DNA from: Methylophaga thiooxydans DMS010
GTDB taxonomy: Bacteria; Pseudomonadota; Gammaproteobacteria; Nitrosococcales; Methylophagaceae
DNA length: 64,000 nucleotides
NCBI RefSeq assembly: GCF_000156355.1
Contig: NZ_GG657897.1
Span: 102,659-166,658 of the forward strand
Reading direction: 5' to 3'
Part shown: piece after piece, positions 36,447-45,950 of the stretch
Layout: each line of letters starts with the position of its first letter
Position numbering within the stretch: position 1 is the first letter of the stretch
The notes under the pieces: model-generated
What the model saw: only the letters and a program-made list of their open reading frames with translations
Database searches by the model: none
What the model was told of the DNA's origin: nothing
Position numbers and translations under genes: made by a program

Positions 36447-37238
36447 TTGAAATCACGTTCTCAAAAGCCAGTCGACAATGTGCCTCGTTACATGGGAACG
36501 TTTGCTGACTTAATGACACTATTAATGTGCTTCTTTGTATTATTGGTCGCCATGGCGGAAATCGACGCGCTAAAATTCAAAATGGTGGTGCGCTCAATGG
36601 AAGATGCCTTCGGTGTGCAACGCCCTGAGCCCGATGAACCTGAAATCATTATGGGCACCAGCGTTATCAAGCAAACGTTTTCCACCGCAGCACCCAAAGA
36701 AACCCCTTTATCAACAGTCCGCCAGGCCAGTGATTCAGATAAAGACGCGTTAAAAGTTGAGGATGCCGCAGTGTATGAAGCGGCTAGAATGCAGACATTA
36801 ATGGATGATTTAACGAAAAAGTTTAGCACCGCCATCAACAACGACCTGTTGAGCCTGGAACAATTACCGGATCGGATCATGATCCGAATCAATGAAAAAA
36901 CCTCGTTCACCTCAGGGGGAGCCAAATTAAAAACCGCTTTTCTGCCGGTTTTGAGTTTAATAGCTGAGACACTGGCTGAGCTTGATGACACGTTTATCGT
37001 ATCCGGCCATAGCGACAATGTGCCATTACGATCCGGCAACTACCGATCGAATTGGGAACTCTCTGGCGCACGAGCAACCTCAGTAGTTCATGCTTTGTTA
37101 AGACACCCAAAGCTGGTTCCATCACAATTTCGCATCGAAGCTTACGCTGATACGCAACCCGTAGAGTCAAACGACACCGCAGCGGGCCGAGCAACAAACC
37201 GACGAGTAGAAATTGGCATTGTAAACAACTCGCCGTAA
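36447..37238 (+). CDS. Orphan MotB/OmpA-type stator-like protein
   Basis: 263 residues from a TTG start. A short basic N-terminus precedes one membrane helix (about 17-38) reading TFADLMTLLMCFFVLLVAM, whose Asp21 matches the proton-binding Asp of MotB. A linker of about 100 residues is followed by an OmpA-like peptidoglycan-binding domain (about 150-260) with VSGHSDNVPL and a C-terminal AAGRATNRRVEI. No motA gene adjoins; upstream is only a decayed GGDEF gene. It may pair with a MotA elsewhere. PomB or MotD identity cannot be fixed. Confidence 0.88.
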   Translation: MKSRSQKPVDNVPRYMGTFADLMTLLMCFFVLLVAMAEIDALKFKMVVRSMEDAFGVQRPEPDEPEIIMGTSVIKQTFSTAAPKETPLSTVRQASDSDKDALKVEDAAVYEAARMQTLMDDLTKKFSTAINNDLLSLEQLPDRIMIRINEKTSFTSGGAKLKTAFLPVLSLIAETLAELDDTFIVSGHSDNVPLRSGNYRSNWELSGARATSVVHALLRHPKLVPSQFRIEAYADTQPVESNDTAAGRATNRRVEIGIVNNSP

Positions 37239-37311
37239 GCTAAATTATCGCTATATAATCGATCTCAACGCAACGATGAGACCTTCACAACAAACTGATT
37301 AAGGACACATC

Positions 37312-38952
37312 ATGAAAACATCTGACCTGCTCGTAAAAGCACTGGAAAACGAAGGGGTCGAGTATATTTTCGGAATACCTGGTGAGGAAAATCTGGATTT
37401 CCTTGACTCGTTACAACACTCGTCAATCAAACTTATTGTTACCCGTCATGAGCAGGGTGCCGGATTCATGGCTGCCAATTATGGCCGGCTGACCGGTAAA
37501 CCCGGTGTCTGCCTCTCCACCTTAGGTCCTGGCGCAACAAACTTGGTAACCCCCGCAGCGTATGCTCAATTAGGCGGGATGCCAATGCTGATCATTACCG
37601 GTCAAAAGCCGATTAAAGCCAGCAAACAAGCACTGTTTCAGATCGTTGATGTGGTCAACATGATGCGACCTATAACCAAGTTCACCAAACAGGTCGTGCA
37701 CGGCAATACCATTGCTGCCATCGTTCGCGAATCCTTTCGTATTGCCGTCGAAGAGCGTCCCGGCGCGGTACATATCGAATTACCCGAAGATATTGCCGCT
37801 GAAGAAGCACATGAGCGTATCTACACGGTGGAGACGATTCGTCGGCCTGACGCGGATAACCGCACCATCCAACATGCATTAAAAATGATCGAAGATGCGG
37901 AAATGCCACTGTTACTGATTGGTGCCGGAGCCAATCGTAAGCGAACCAGTGTGGCTCTGACCAAATTTGTCGAACACACTGGCATTCCGTTTTTCAACAC
38001 ACAACTCGGTAAAGGCGTTATTGATGAACGCCACGATAGTTATCTTGGTACGGCGGCATTGTCTGAATCCGATTTCCTCCACTGCGCTATCGATCGTGCG
38101 GATCTGATCATCAATGTGGGTCATGATGAGGTCGAAAAGCCGCCTTTTTTCATGAAGGATGGTGGCGCACAGGTTATTCATATCAACTTCCATGCAGCCG
38201 AAATTGATCCCGTGTACTTCCCTCAACTTGATGTCGTGGGTGATATTGCAACATCAATCAACCGCTTATGTGCCGGCCTTTCAGCGCAACAACATTGGGA
38301 CTTTTCATACTTCTACAAAGTGAAAAAAGAAGTGAATCTTCGCCTTTCAAAATACAGCGATGATGAGCGTTTCCCCGTCTTACCTCAGAGTGCTGTGCGT
38401 ATTATTCGCGATGCGATGGGCGAGGAAGATATTCTGGCGCTTGATAATGGTGTGTATAAAGTCTGGTTTGCCCGTAACTACCCAAGCTATTACTACAACT
38501 CGTTGCTTTTGGATAACGCTTTAGCCACGATGGGTGCTGGTTTACCCACTGCTATGATGGCAAAACTGTTACACCCAGAACAAAAAGTGATGGCCGTGTG
38601 CGGTGATGGTGGCTTTTTGATGAATTCACAAGAGTTGGAAACTGCAGTCAGATTAGGGCTGGATCTTGTGGTGCTGATTCTCAATGACAACGCCTACGGC
38701 ATGATTCGCTGGAAGCAGGAAGGTATGGGCTTCAAAGATTTTGGCCTCACCTTTAATAACCCCGACTTCGTCAAATATGCGGATAGTTATGGTGCCATTG
38801 GCCATCGTCCTACTAGCCATGCCGAATTTACTAAAGTGCTGGATACAGCCTTGAACTCAAAAGGTGTTCATTTAATTGATTTGGCGGTTGATTATTCGTT
38901 GAATCATTCGATATTGAATGAAGGCCTCAAACAAAAAATCTGCATTCTGTAA
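37312..38952 (+). CDS. Acetolactate-synthase-like thiamine-diphosphate enzyme
   Basis: 546 residues, full-length ThDP-dependent enzyme of the AHAS/AlsS group. The activating Glu lies in VTRHEQGAGFMAANYGRLTG, followed by STLGPGATNLVTP, and the ThDP-binding GDGGFLMNSQELETA with NDNAYGMIRWKQ. No regulatory small subunit adjoins, unlike biosynthetic IlvBN. It is coupled at 12 bases to an aldehyde dehydrogenase gene, suggesting catabolic decarboxylation or ligation of a 2-oxo acid followed by aldehyde oxidation. Annotation as acetolactate synthase is by family; the true substrate is open. Confidence 0.88.
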   Translation: MKTSDLLVKALENEGVEYIFGIPGEENLDFLDSLQHSSIKLIVTRHEQGAGFMAANYGRLTGKPGVCLSTLGPGATNLVTPAAYAQLGGMPMLIITGQKPIKASKQALFQIVDVVNMMRPITKFTKQVVHGNTIAAIVRESFRIAVEERPGAVHIELPEDIAAEEAHERIYTVETIRRPDADNRTIQHALKMIEDAEMPLLLIGAGANRKRTSVALTKFVEHTGIPFFNTQLGKGVIDERHDSYLGTAALSESDFLHCAIDRADLIINVGHDEVEKPPFFMKDGGAQVIHINFHAAEIDPVYFPQLDVVGDIATSINRLCAGLSAQQHWDFSYFYKVKKEVNLRLSKYSDDERFPVLPQSAVRIIRDAMGEEDILALDNGVYKVWFARNYPSYYYNSLLLDNALATMGAGLPTAMMAKLLHPEQKVMAVCGDGGFLMNSQELETAVRLGLDLVVLILNDNAYGMIRWKQEGMGFKDFGLTFNNPDFVKYADSYGAIGHRPTSHAEFTKVLDTALNSKGVHLIDLAVDYSLNHSILNEGLKQKICIL

Positions 38953-38964
38953 GGAGACCCCGAT

Positions 38965-40416
38965 ATGAACGCTATTCCCCACTTTCCCTTGATGATCGCC
39001 GGTCTAAACAAAAACCAAGCTAATCATGCAGAAGTTTATTCACCTTATAGCGATAAGCTCATTGCCACGGTTGATAAAGCAAACGGCGATGACGTTGAGC
39101 TGGCTTTGGCCACTGCTCATGCAACGTATCGTGATCGTAAAAACTGGTTGAGCGTTGTTGAGCGCATCACTATTCTCGAAAAAGCTGTGGCGATGATGAC
39201 AGAGCAAGCAGATGAGTTAGCTGCCGGTGCAGCCGAAGAAGGCGGCAAGCCACTGCCAGATTCTAATGTAGAGATGGTGCGTTGTATTGATAGTATTCGT
39301 GCTTGTATTGATGGTCTGCGAAATGATGCACCACACACCATTCCAATGGGCATTAACCCAGCATCACAACATCGCTTGACTACCATCCGTAAAGAGCCAA
39401 TTGGTGTTGTGGTTGCCATTAGCGCTTTCAACCATCCATTAAACTTGATTGCACACCAAGTAGGCCCCGCTATCGCAACAGGCTGTCCGGTTATTGTTAA
39501 ACCAGCGGAAAATACGCCTTTGTCTTGCTTTCGTCTGGTAGAGATTTTCCATAAAGCCGGTCTGCCCGCTGAGTGGTGTCAGGCATTATTAACGGAGGAT
39601 CATCAGGTTGCTGAACAATTAGCTACTGATTCTCGGGTCGCATTTCTTAGCTTTATCGGAAGTGCCAAAGTCGGTTGGTATTTGCATTCTAAACTGGCAC
39701 CCGGTGCACGTTGTGCACTTGAGCATGGTGGCGTTGCCCCCGTTATCGTCACTGAAGAGGCAGATATCGATGCTGCAATACCCGGTTTGGCAAAAGGCAG
39801 CTTTTATCACGCTGGCCAAGTCTGTGTCTCCGTACAGCGGATTTATGCACACAGCAGCATTGCTCGTGAGCTTGCAGACAAACTCGCCGCTGCGGCACAA
39901 ACTATGGTCGTTGGCGACCCTTTATCTGCTCAAACCGAAGTTGGCCCGATTATTCGTAAAGGCGAACTGACCCGAATCGCATCCTGGGTACAAGAAGCCG
40001 TCGATTTGGGTGCCGAGTTGCTGTGTGGTGGACAGGAAATGGCGCATAATTGCTATGCACCAACCGTATTATTCAACCCGCCAACCAAAGCAAGAGTTTC
40101 ACACGCCGAAGTGTTTGGTCCCGTTGTATGTATTTATCCATTTGACGATCTCGATGCAGCCATTGAACAAGCCAATTCATTGGAATTTGCCTTTCAGTCA
40201 TCGGTGTACAGCAAAAATATTGATACCGCTTTATATGTGTCAGACAAGCTCGATGCTTCTGCCGTCATGATCAACGAACATACTGCATTCCGTGTCGACT
40301 GGATGCCATTTGCTGGCCTTAAACATTCAGGCTTGGGCACTGGCGGCATTCCTTACACGATGGAAGATATGCAGGTTGAAAAAATGATTGTAATTACCTC
40401 AAAAGGTATCAGCTGA
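38965..40416 (+). CDS. NAD(P)-dependent aldehyde dehydrogenase
   Basis: 483 residues. Catalytic and cofactor motifs are present: the catalytic Asn in ISAFNHPLNL, VIVKPAENTPLS, the general-base Glu in CALEHGGVAPVIV, the nucleophile Cys in FYHAGQVCVSVQR and the tail FGPVVCIYPFDDLD. Soluble tetrameric or dimeric enzyme oxidising an aldehyde to the acid. It follows the ThDP enzyme by 12 bases with AGGAG upstream, so the two are an operon and probably act in sequence. Specific substrate not inferable. Confidence 0.92.
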   Translation: MNAIPHFPLMIAGLNKNQANHAEVYSPYSDKLIATVDKANGDDVELALATAHATYRDRKNWLSVVERITILEKAVAMMTEQADELAAGAAEEGGKPLPDSNVEMVRCIDSIRACIDGLRNDAPHTIPMGINPASQHRLTTIRKEPIGVVVAISAFNHPLNLIAHQVGPAIATGCPVIVKPAENTPLSCFRLVEIFHKAGLPAEWCQALLTEDHQVAEQLATDSRVAFLSFIGSAKVGWYLHSKLAPGARCALEHGGVAPVIVTEEADIDAAIPGLAKGSFYHAGQVCVSVQRIYAHSSIARELADKLAAAAQTMVVGDPLSAQTEVGPIIRKGELTRIASWVQEAVDLGAELLCGGQEMAHNCYAPTVLFNPPTKARVSHAEVFGPVVCIYPFDDLDAAIEQANSLEFAFQSSVYSKNIDTALYVSDKLDASAVMINEHTAFRVDWMPFAGLKHSGLGTGGIPYTMEDMQVEKMIVITSKGIS

Positions 40417-40547
40417 CACGCGTAAACTGGAACTAATTAGTCAGGCACAGCATAAACATCAGTAAAAGGATAATTAACAGCACAGCGTTGTCAGATTAAT
40501 CGGAGGCACAGCGATATGCAGATGACGCTTTTTAATACAAGGAATCA

Positions 40548-42104
40548 GTGGCCATGCAGTTATGGACTAAACGGCCTTTCCTGATCGCCCTAATCAACCT
40601 GATACTGCTTCTGTCAGTAGTCACTTATGTGGCTGCTGACAACGATGTCAGAGCAGTCAAAAAATCTCAGCATAACGATACTTTTAAACGCTTATCCAGA
40701 GACAAGCCTCACCTGTTCAACCAAATCGATAACGGCTGTGTATTACCGGGCGAAGTTATTCATTTAAAAGGCGATAATCTCAGCAGTCTTAACAACTATC
40801 ACTTGGTACTGAGGACGAAACGTCAGTTCGTTGCCCTCAAACAACTCAGCATCAGCAAACATCAGATCCTTGTCCAGATCCCTCGTGATACCGCACTCAA
40901 GCGTGGGCAACGCTATTCATTGTTATTACTTGGTAGTGAAGGTGTAAATGTCAGTAAAAAAACCGGCATTAGCTTGAAGCTATGTCCTACTATCAACAAA
41001 CGGCGTCTATTAACGGTTCGAGAAGCGCATGAAGATGGCGAAATACTGATCTTGGCCAGTTCTGGCATTACCGATCAAATTATAAAAGAAGGTACCAAGC
41101 TAGGGTATATCTTATTACGCCGCTACCAACTTAACAGCCTCAATCAAACGCTAATGGTACTGGGTGGCTCAGACAAAAAACTCACTCGCGCTATATCTAA
41201 TCTCAGGGCGACATTCACTGATGCAAAAATCGATTTCAATCATCATTATTTCACCAACCAACAGCCTGCCTTAATCAAGGCTACCCACCAAGTGCAGTGG
41301 CCCGCCCGCTCAACCTGCCTCCCCAACAACGCTAACCCTGTAACAATAGGCTTGCTGGATGGTGGCATTGATCTGGCACACCCTGCGTTAGCGGCCAAAA
41401 CCATCAAGACACACAACTTCTTATTACCTGCTCAAACTACGGATAATCAGCATGCCACCGCGATAGCAGTCTTTCTTGTGGGCAATCAAGATCAGCAAGG
41501 GGTCGAGGGGCTAGTTCCCTTTGTTAGCTTGAAAGCGGCTGGTGTAGTGAGAAAACAGTCAGGAATAGGCATCGCTACAGCAGAGTCTCTCACTCGTGCG
41601 CTCGACTGGTTTATCAAAGAACAGGTGCAGCTGGTGAATGTATCGTTGACCAGTCCACATGCCAACACAGTCACGGACGCTCTTTTTGCCGAAAGCATCA
41701 AGCAAGGACTTATTATTTTCGCAGCGGCCGGTAATAATAGCCAAAAACTCAGTGCTAGCTATCCCGCTGCCCTGCCTGGTGTTATCGCTATCAGCGCCGT
41801 AAATGCCGAAGGTAAAGTGTTAGCCTCAGCAAACCAAGGCGACTACATCGATTTCGCCGCTCCCGGTGTCGATATCAGAACCATTTCCGGCAAACAACAC
41901 GATAAATACCCTTCCGGCACCTCATTTGCCGTGCCGCATGCTATCAGTATTGCTGCTTTGTATTTAAACCAACAGGCAAGCCTCTCTCGTGACCGTTTAT
42001 TTGAAAGCATGCAACATCACGCCGTCGATCTAGGTAATCAAGGTTATGACAACCACTATGGTTGGGGGCAGTTACAGGTGTCGCAGAAAATGTGTCACCA
42101 CTAG
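40548..42104 (+). CDS. Secreted subtilisin-like serine protease (S8)
   Basis: 518 residues; GTG start at 40548 behind AAGGA, with an ATG two codons later. The signal sequence covers residues 1-30. An N-terminal region (about 50-145, VLPGEVIHLKGDNLSSL) looks like an immunoglobulin-like IPT/TIG-type domain. The S8 domain spans about 255-515 with Asp in IGLLDGGIDLAHPAL, His in DNQHATAIAVFLVG, the oxyanion Asn in AAAGNNSQ and Ser in YPSGTSFAVPHA. The His lies in HATAIA rather than HGTHVA, but the triad is present. Periplasmic or exported protease; single gene. Confidence 0.9.
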   Translation: MAMQLWTKRPFLIALINLILLLSVVTYVAADNDVRAVKKSQHNDTFKRLSRDKPHLFNQIDNGCVLPGEVIHLKGDNLSSLNNYHLVLRTKRQFVALKQLSISKHQILVQIPRDTALKRGQRYSLLLLGSEGVNVSKKTGISLKLCPTINKRRLLTVREAHEDGEILILASSGITDQIIKEGTKLGYILLRRYQLNSLNQTLMVLGGSDKKLTRAISNLRATFTDAKIDFNHHYFTNQQPALIKATHQVQWPARSTCLPNNANPVTIGLLDGGIDLAHPALAAKTIKTHNFLLPAQTTDNQHATAIAVFLVGNQDQQGVEGLVPFVSLKAAGVVRKQSGIGIATAESLTRALDWFIKEQVQLVNVSLTSPHANTVTDALFAESIKQGLIIFAAAGNNSQKLSASYPAALPGVIAISAVNAEGKVLASANQGDYIDFAAPGVDIRTISGKQHDKYPSGTSFAVPHAISIAALYLNQQASLSRDRLFESMQHHAVDLGNQGYDNHYGWGQLQVSQKMCHH

Positions 42105-42219
42105 CATGTGCTAACAGTATCCCCTTGCTCTGTCAGACTTTCTGAGTAGAGGCTAACTATGGCAGCCATCGGAGCTTCGACGTGGACGTGGGTATACAAA
42201 AAAGTGAGGCAGTGGTGCA

Positions 42220-43140
42220 TTAATGTTGCTGGATAAATGTGACAATCTCATTGAGCAAGCGACCTTCACCGCGCAAGGGTTTAGCAAGTTTAGACACCAT
42301 CGCTACATGACCATAGCCATCAAACTCAACTAATTCCACTTTACCCTTTTTTTCTTGAATTTTAGCAGCAAGATTACGGCTATTTTTCGGCCAAACCGTC
42401 AAGTCGTTATTTCCCACCAGCAGCAACATGGGGGGACTGTTGCCATCAACAAAATGAATCGGCTGACTTTGCCAACGCTGATGCTCTGGTCCAAAGATGG
42501 TTTTCAGTGTGTCACTCTTAAGAGGAAGAAAGTCATAAGGCCCAGCCAGACCAATCATGCCTCGAAGATCGCCTGGCCCTAACGCGTAATGAGCAAGATA
42601 GCGTTTATCTAGCACTAATAAGGCGGCGATGTGTGCGCCAGCGGAATGTCCAGCCACAAAGACCTGATTACCATCACCACCATGCTTGGAAATATTCGTT
42701 TTCACCCAGTCGACCGCCCGCGCAGCGTCATCAACAAAGTCGGGAAAAATCACATCCGGGTAAACTCTATAGTCAGGTAAGACGACTATGAAGCCTGCCG
42801 AACTCAACGCTTCAGCGACAAATTTATAATCTTCCTTGCGACCTGACTCCCAACTGCCGCCATAGAAAAAAACGATCGTTTTGCTTGCGGTGTTTTTCGC
42901 TACATCAAGAGGTAAATAAATATCTAACTTTTGCCTGTCATGAGCGCCGTAGCCAATATCGGCAATCCTCTGATAGCCATTATCAGGGATCACCGCATTC
43001 AACACGGTTATCGGGGTGCAGGCACTGACCAACCACAGCAGTCCTGCAGAACATAAAGCGTGTATTGAATGACGAGGGTTTTGCACTCTTTTGCCTCTAT
43101 AGAAATGCCTTTTTTCACCACCATGGCGCACAAACAGCAT
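42220..43140 (-). CDS. Alpha/beta-hydrolase esterase (lipoprotein)
   Basis: Up to 306 residues. The frame opens at 43140, but a GTG near 43086 in front of a clear lipoprotein signal (LLWLVSAC lipobox) is a likely alternative start. Motifs fit the bacterial esterase/BD-FAE type: oxyanion region VFFYGGSWESG, nucleophile elbow VAGHSAGAHIAAL, acid near LVGNNDLTVW and catalytic His in GYGHVAMV. Probably an envelope-anchored carboxylesterase acting on small or feruloyl-type esters; substrate unknown. Confidence 0.88.
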   Translation of the reverse strand: MLFVRHGGEKRHFYRGKRVQNPRHSIHALCSAGLLWLVSACTPITVLNAVIPDNGYQRIADIGYGAHDRQKLDIYLPLDVAKNTASKTIVFFYGGSWESGRKEDYKFVAEALSSAGFIVVLPDYRVYPDVIFPDFVDDAARAVDWVKTNISKHGGDGNQVFVAGHSAGAHIAALLVLDKRYLAHYALGPGDLRGMIGLAGPYDFLPLKSDTLKTIFGPEHQRWQSQPIHFVDGNSPPMLLLVGNNDLTVWPKNSRNLAAKIQEKKGKVELVEFDGYGHVAMVSKLAKPLRGEGRLLNEIVTFIQQH

Positions 43141-43168
43141 AAGCTTTTGAGTTATCAGTATTTATTTG

Positions 43169-43178
43169 TTCACGTGAA
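43169..43178. promoter_or_regulatory. Palindrome between divergent esterase and WG-repeat genes
   Basis: TTCACGTGAA is a perfect 10-base palindrome, followed at once by a near repeat ATTCACGTAA (43179-43188). Possible transcription factor site in a divergent promoter region. Confidence 0.4.
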
Positions 43179-43234
43179 ATTCACGTAAAGCTAACCACAC
43201 TCAAATAGCCCCTAATTTCACTGGGATTCGTTAT

Positions 43235-44362
43235 ATGTCAGGCCGCAGCTTATTGTTACCCGCTATTGTATTAATACTCTCTCAAAGCTTGCTATCCCTC
43301 TCTGCACAAGCCGACCCCGGAGACATGCTGATACCGTACCAATTCGATGCGGCGAACAGTTTTGATAATGGTAGCGCCACAGTCGTTAAGGTAAAGCAAG
43401 GCCGCCCTCTAACGGGTCTTATCAATCACGCTGGTGAATACGTTTTGAAAGCACAAAAAAACACCGAAATTTATGATTTTCGTTCGGGACTGGCACCGAT
43501 AAAGCATGGTATTCATTGGGGATTTATCAATCGTGCAGGTGAACTGACTATTGCTGCTGAATTTGCCAAAGTGATGCATTTCTATCATGGCTATGCAGCC
43601 GTGCTAAAAGACGGGAAATGGGGATACATTGATCAGCAAGGAGCTTGGCTGCTTGAGCCCCAGTTTGAACGAGCATACCGGTTTAACAATGATGGTATTG
43701 CCAGTGTTAAACAAAACGGTATGTGGGGCTTTATTCGAAAAAATGGTACCTGGCTTATTAAGCCACAGTATCAAGATGTATTAATTTTCGATGAGGGTTT
43801 GGCACCAGTAAAAACAGCAACAGCCTGGGGCTATATCAATGAAAAAGCCGAGTTTATTATTCCACCGCAGTTTGATCGGGCTCTCGATTTTGAAACCGGC
43901 ATTGCCATCGTCAACCAAGGCAAAGAATGGTGGTTTATCAACAAAGATGGTTCAGCCATCACTGAAAAACGCTATGACAAGCTTCTACCGTTTCGCGAAG
44001 AAATGGCTGTCATTGTGAAAGACGGCAAGCATGGCTATGTCAATCGGGATGGCAAAGTCATCGTCTCCCCCCGCTTTGATGATGCCTGGTCATTTAGTGA
44101 CGGGCTCGCCCGTGTCGAAGTTGATGCTAAAGTGGGTTATGTCGACCACACTGGTAAGTTTGTGATCACACCACAATTTAAATGGGGTCACTCTTTCAGT
44201 GAAGGTCTGGCGGCTGTCACATTAAATTATTGGGAATACGGCTATATCGACAAACAGGGCATTATGGTGATCAAACCGCAATTTGATGATGCCCAGCCAT
44301 TTCATGATGGTATGGCTGCTGTGCAGGAGCAGGGTAAGTGGGGCTATATTTCTCGTCAGTGA
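43235..44362 (+). CDS. Secreted WG-repeat protein
   Basis: 375 residues with a signal peptide ending SAQADPG. Nearly the whole mature protein is WG repeats of about 40 residues in the pattern KWGYIDxxGxxxIxPxFDxAxxFxxGxAxV; I count eight or nine units, for example KDGKWGYIDQQGAWLLEPQF and QEQGKWGYISRQ at the end. WG repeats form beta-propeller-like or solenoid binding surfaces; specific partners are unknown. Periplasmic or exported location is inferred from the signal. Confidence 0.92.
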   Translation: MSGRSLLLPAIVLILSQSLLSLSAQADPGDMLIPYQFDAANSFDNGSATVVKVKQGRPLTGLINHAGEYVLKAQKNTEIYDFRSGLAPIKHGIHWGFINRAGELTIAAEFAKVMHFYHGYAAVLKDGKWGYIDQQGAWLLEPQFERAYRFNNDGIASVKQNGMWGFIRKNGTWLIKPQYQDVLIFDEGLAPVKTATAWGYINEKAEFIIPPQFDRALDFETGIAIVNQGKEWWFINKDGSAITEKRYDKLLPFREEMAVIVKDGKHGYVNRDGKVIVSPRFDDAWSFSDGLARVEVDAKVGYVDHTGKFVITPQFKWGHSFSEGLAAVTLNYWEYGYIDKQGIMVIKPQFDDAQPFHDGMAAVQEQGKWGYISRQ

Positions 44363-44621
44363 TAGTCATCATAGTATTTAAGCACGAGTAATGGCTTATA
44401 TCCCGTCGCACAGAGGTTTTTATCATAAGCGCCATCATTATCGCGTTTAATCGTCGCTGAAAACCAGCGCACCCTTACCTCTGTAAACCACTGATAATAT
44501 TAAATAAAAAGCAGCCCTCACCAAAAAACCTTCATTACGATAAAGAATTCCACTTGTAGGAGCTAATTCTTTATGCAAATCTAACACTACCAGATTAAAG
44601 TCAATATTTACGTAGAAAAAA

Positions 44622-45416
44622 ATGATTAATAAAGAAACCAATAACAATGGCGCTGGCTGCTCGCAATGTCAGGATACCCCAGAGCTCGAATTTCAGTTCT
44701 CAATGGCTTTTCAGCCCATCGTTGATATAAGCTCAAAAACCATTTTTGGATATGAAGCCCTCGTTAGGGGCATCAATCAAGAGCCGGCTATCGAGGTGCT
44801 GAACAAACTTAACAACGATAATCGCTATCAGTTTGACCAGACTATCCGCGTAAAAGCACTTCAACTGTCATCTGAACTCAATCTTGAAGGCATGCTAAGC
44901 ATCAATTTTCTGCCTAATGCGGTTTACAATCCTAAAACCTGCATTAGAACGACCCTCGAAGCCGCAAGAAAACTTAACTTCCCTACAGATAGGATTATGT
45001 TTGAAGTGACGGAAGCGGAAAAAATAACCGATCATGCTCATCTGAAAAATATTTTCGCTGAATATAAAAAACATAACTTCACTACGGCTATTGACGACTT
45101 TGGCTCGGGCTACGCAGGATTGAACCTTCTTGCCGACTGGCAACCCGACATTATCAAACTGGACATGGGTTTGGTAAGGCATATTGATACCGATCCTGTT
45201 CGGCAGGCTTTGGTCAGAGCAATGATAACGGCTTGTTTGGGGCTGGATATTAAAGTGATCGCGGAAGGTATTGAAACTAAAGAAGAGCTGAAAACACTTA
45301 TCAACATGGATGTGGTTTTATTTCAGGGTTATCTCCTAGCCAGACCGCAATTTGAGGCTTTGCCTGAGATCACTGAAGAGGTCTGGCAAACTATTAGTCA
45401 TGCTCAAGCCAACTGA
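44622..45416 (+). CDS. EAL-domain c-di-GMP phosphodiesterase
   Basis: 264 residues, a stand-alone EAL domain with a short N-terminus containing CSQCQD. Catalytic residues are all seen: Glu in GYEALVRG, Asn in LSINFLPNAV, Glu in MFEVTEAE, the Asp pair in AIDDFGSGYAG, Lys in DIIKLDM and IAEGIET. The sequence resembles EAL domains of blue-light-regulated YcgF/BlrP1-type proteins, where a BLUF domain is fused. Here a BLUF protein is encoded 108 bases downstream, so the pair may form a two-protein photoresponsive unit. Likely active hydrolase. Confidence 0.93.
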   Translation: MINKETNNNGAGCSQCQDTPELEFQFSMAFQPIVDISSKTIFGYEALVRGINQEPAIEVLNKLNNDNRYQFDQTIRVKALQLSSELNLEGMLSINFLPNAVYNPKTCIRTTLEAARKLNFPTDRIMFEVTEAEKITDHAHLKNIFAEYKKHNFTTAIDDFGSGYAGLNLLADWQPDIIKLDMGLVRHIDTDPVRQALVRAMITACLGLDIKVIAEGIETKEELKTLINMDVVLFQGYLLARPQFEALPEITEEVWQTISHAQAN

Positions 45417-45524
45417 CAACATGCCATGAAACTGGCTTCTGCCTTTCCTCAAGCTGTTAGAAGTCATCTCGCCTCCTCATTGCTTACGACAGAAACTCGA
45501 CATACCTACTCCTGAAAATTAGCG

Positions 45525-45944
45525 ATGAAAATAAACAACAACATCCGACTCATTTATTTCAGTCAGTCACTACCGTCATTAAGCAAGGCAGATATAGAAA
45601 ACATCTTGCTTGAATCTCGACAAAATAATGAAAAAATTGATGTCAGTGGCATTCTTTGCTTCGGCGGTAGCGATTTTATCCAGGTTTTAGAAGGCGAGGA
45701 GTCTACAATCATCTCGCTTTATGCCAAGATTTTAAAGGATACAAGACATCAATCCTGCCAATTGCTGGATATCCATTTCGCAGACTCTCGCCTTTTTGAA
45801 AAGTGGTCAATGGGATTTGTCGAGCGGTCAAAAGCCGACTTTGAAAAACTCCACCTCATACTCAACCAGAGTAAAAAATCTAATAAATTGGCTTCAAGTG
45901 AAATTACGACCTTATTAAAGACCTACCTCGGCTCAAACCAATAA
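45525..45944 (+). CDS. Stand-alone BLUF blue-light sensor
   Basis: 139 residues. BLUF domain with the conserved Tyr in RLIYFSQS, Asn in ESRQNNEKIDVSGILCF, Gln in DFIQVLEG and the C-terminal FEKWSMGF segment containing the semi-conserved Trp/Met. These residues bind FAD and carry the light-driven hydrogen-bond switch. A short helical tail (about 105-139) could dock onto a partner. The upstream EAL gene is the obvious candidate partner. Cytoplasmic. Confidence 0.93.
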   Translation: MKINNNIRLIYFSQSLPSLSKADIENILLESRQNNEKIDVSGILCFGGSDFIQVLEGEESTIISLYAKILKDTRHQSCQLLDIHFADSRLFEKWSMGFVERSKADFEKLHLILNQSKKSNKLASSEITTLLKTYLGSNQ

Positions 45945-45950
45945 ATATTG

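Noticed and set aside
44447-44647. Minus-strand hydrophobic frame upstream of the EAL gene
   Set aside because: AT-rich intergenic translation with no ribosome binding site; it runs into the EAL start.
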